This document shows positions 63,959 to 64,000 of a DNA stretch of 64,000 nt, one piece after another. Each line of letters starts with the position of its first letter. The stretch's first letter is position 1. This DNA comes from Saccoglossus kowalevskii (Eukaryota > Hemichordata > Enteropneusta > Harrimaniidae), in NCBI RefSeq assembly GCF_000003605.2, contig NW_003139817.1, positions 18,456 through 82,455 of the forward strand, given 5' to 3'. The notes below the pieces were generated by a model. It searched no databases, had not been told where the DNA came from, and saw nothing but the letters and a program-made list of their open reading frames with translations. The position numbers and the translations under genes were made by a program.

Positions 63959-64000
63959 CAAATTAATGTATACATACAACACAAGAAAACATAAGACAAG

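Overview
The window is AT-rich (roughly two-thirds A+T by eye), gene-poor animal nuclear DNA. Two intact seven-transmembrane receptors, GT/AG-bounded exon-like segments, LINE and Penelope-like reverse-transcriptase remains, MITE families and long (TTTA)n and (ATATT)n arrays point to a metazoan. The repeat style resembles marine invertebrates such as molluscs, hemichordates or amphioxus, but I cannot fix the phylum from this sequence.

Layout. Positions 1-102 look like the end of a coding exon of a plus-strand gene, followed by a 73-bp, 19-copy minisatellite (about 262-1660). Two single-exon rhodopsin-class GPCR genes lie on the minus strand at 10006-11103 and 24303-25424. They are clear paralogues (about 70% identical from TM1 to ECL1), an ancient local duplication about 13 kb apart. 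The first has a compound hairpin starting four bases past its stop codon. Two further plus-strand exon candidates (26869-27000 and 39932-40059) have compatible phase and good splice signals, so a plus-strand gene with long introns may run through the region, but this is only inference. At 57.2-58.1 kb a CCAAT plus TATA (or MEF2) arrangement faces a small minus-strand ORF with a hydrophobic N terminus.

Repeats dominate the rest. They include a TTAA-flanked MITE family with four recognisable copies (7.7, 32.6, 45.2 and 59.4 kb), a tandem repeat family of about 300 bp carrying an AATGGCCG/CGGCCATT dyad (17.4-18.3 and 38.5-39.6 kb), and a repeat pair in inverted orientation (42.7 and 44.8 kb). 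There is also a 750-bp foldback element at 55.8-56.6 kb, a dead LINE 3' end at 28.6-29.1 kb, a dead Penelope-like reverse-transcriptase fragment at 48.4-48.9 kb with a possible 3' tail of the same family at 14.0 kb, and several microsatellites.

No tRNA, rRNA, CRISPR array, virus or other novel gene system was found. The most unusual signals are the receptor pair lacking the usual TM6 tryptophan, the hairpin cluster after the first receptor, the TTAA MITE family, and nine perfect TGACGTCA palindromes where about one would be expected from base composition.
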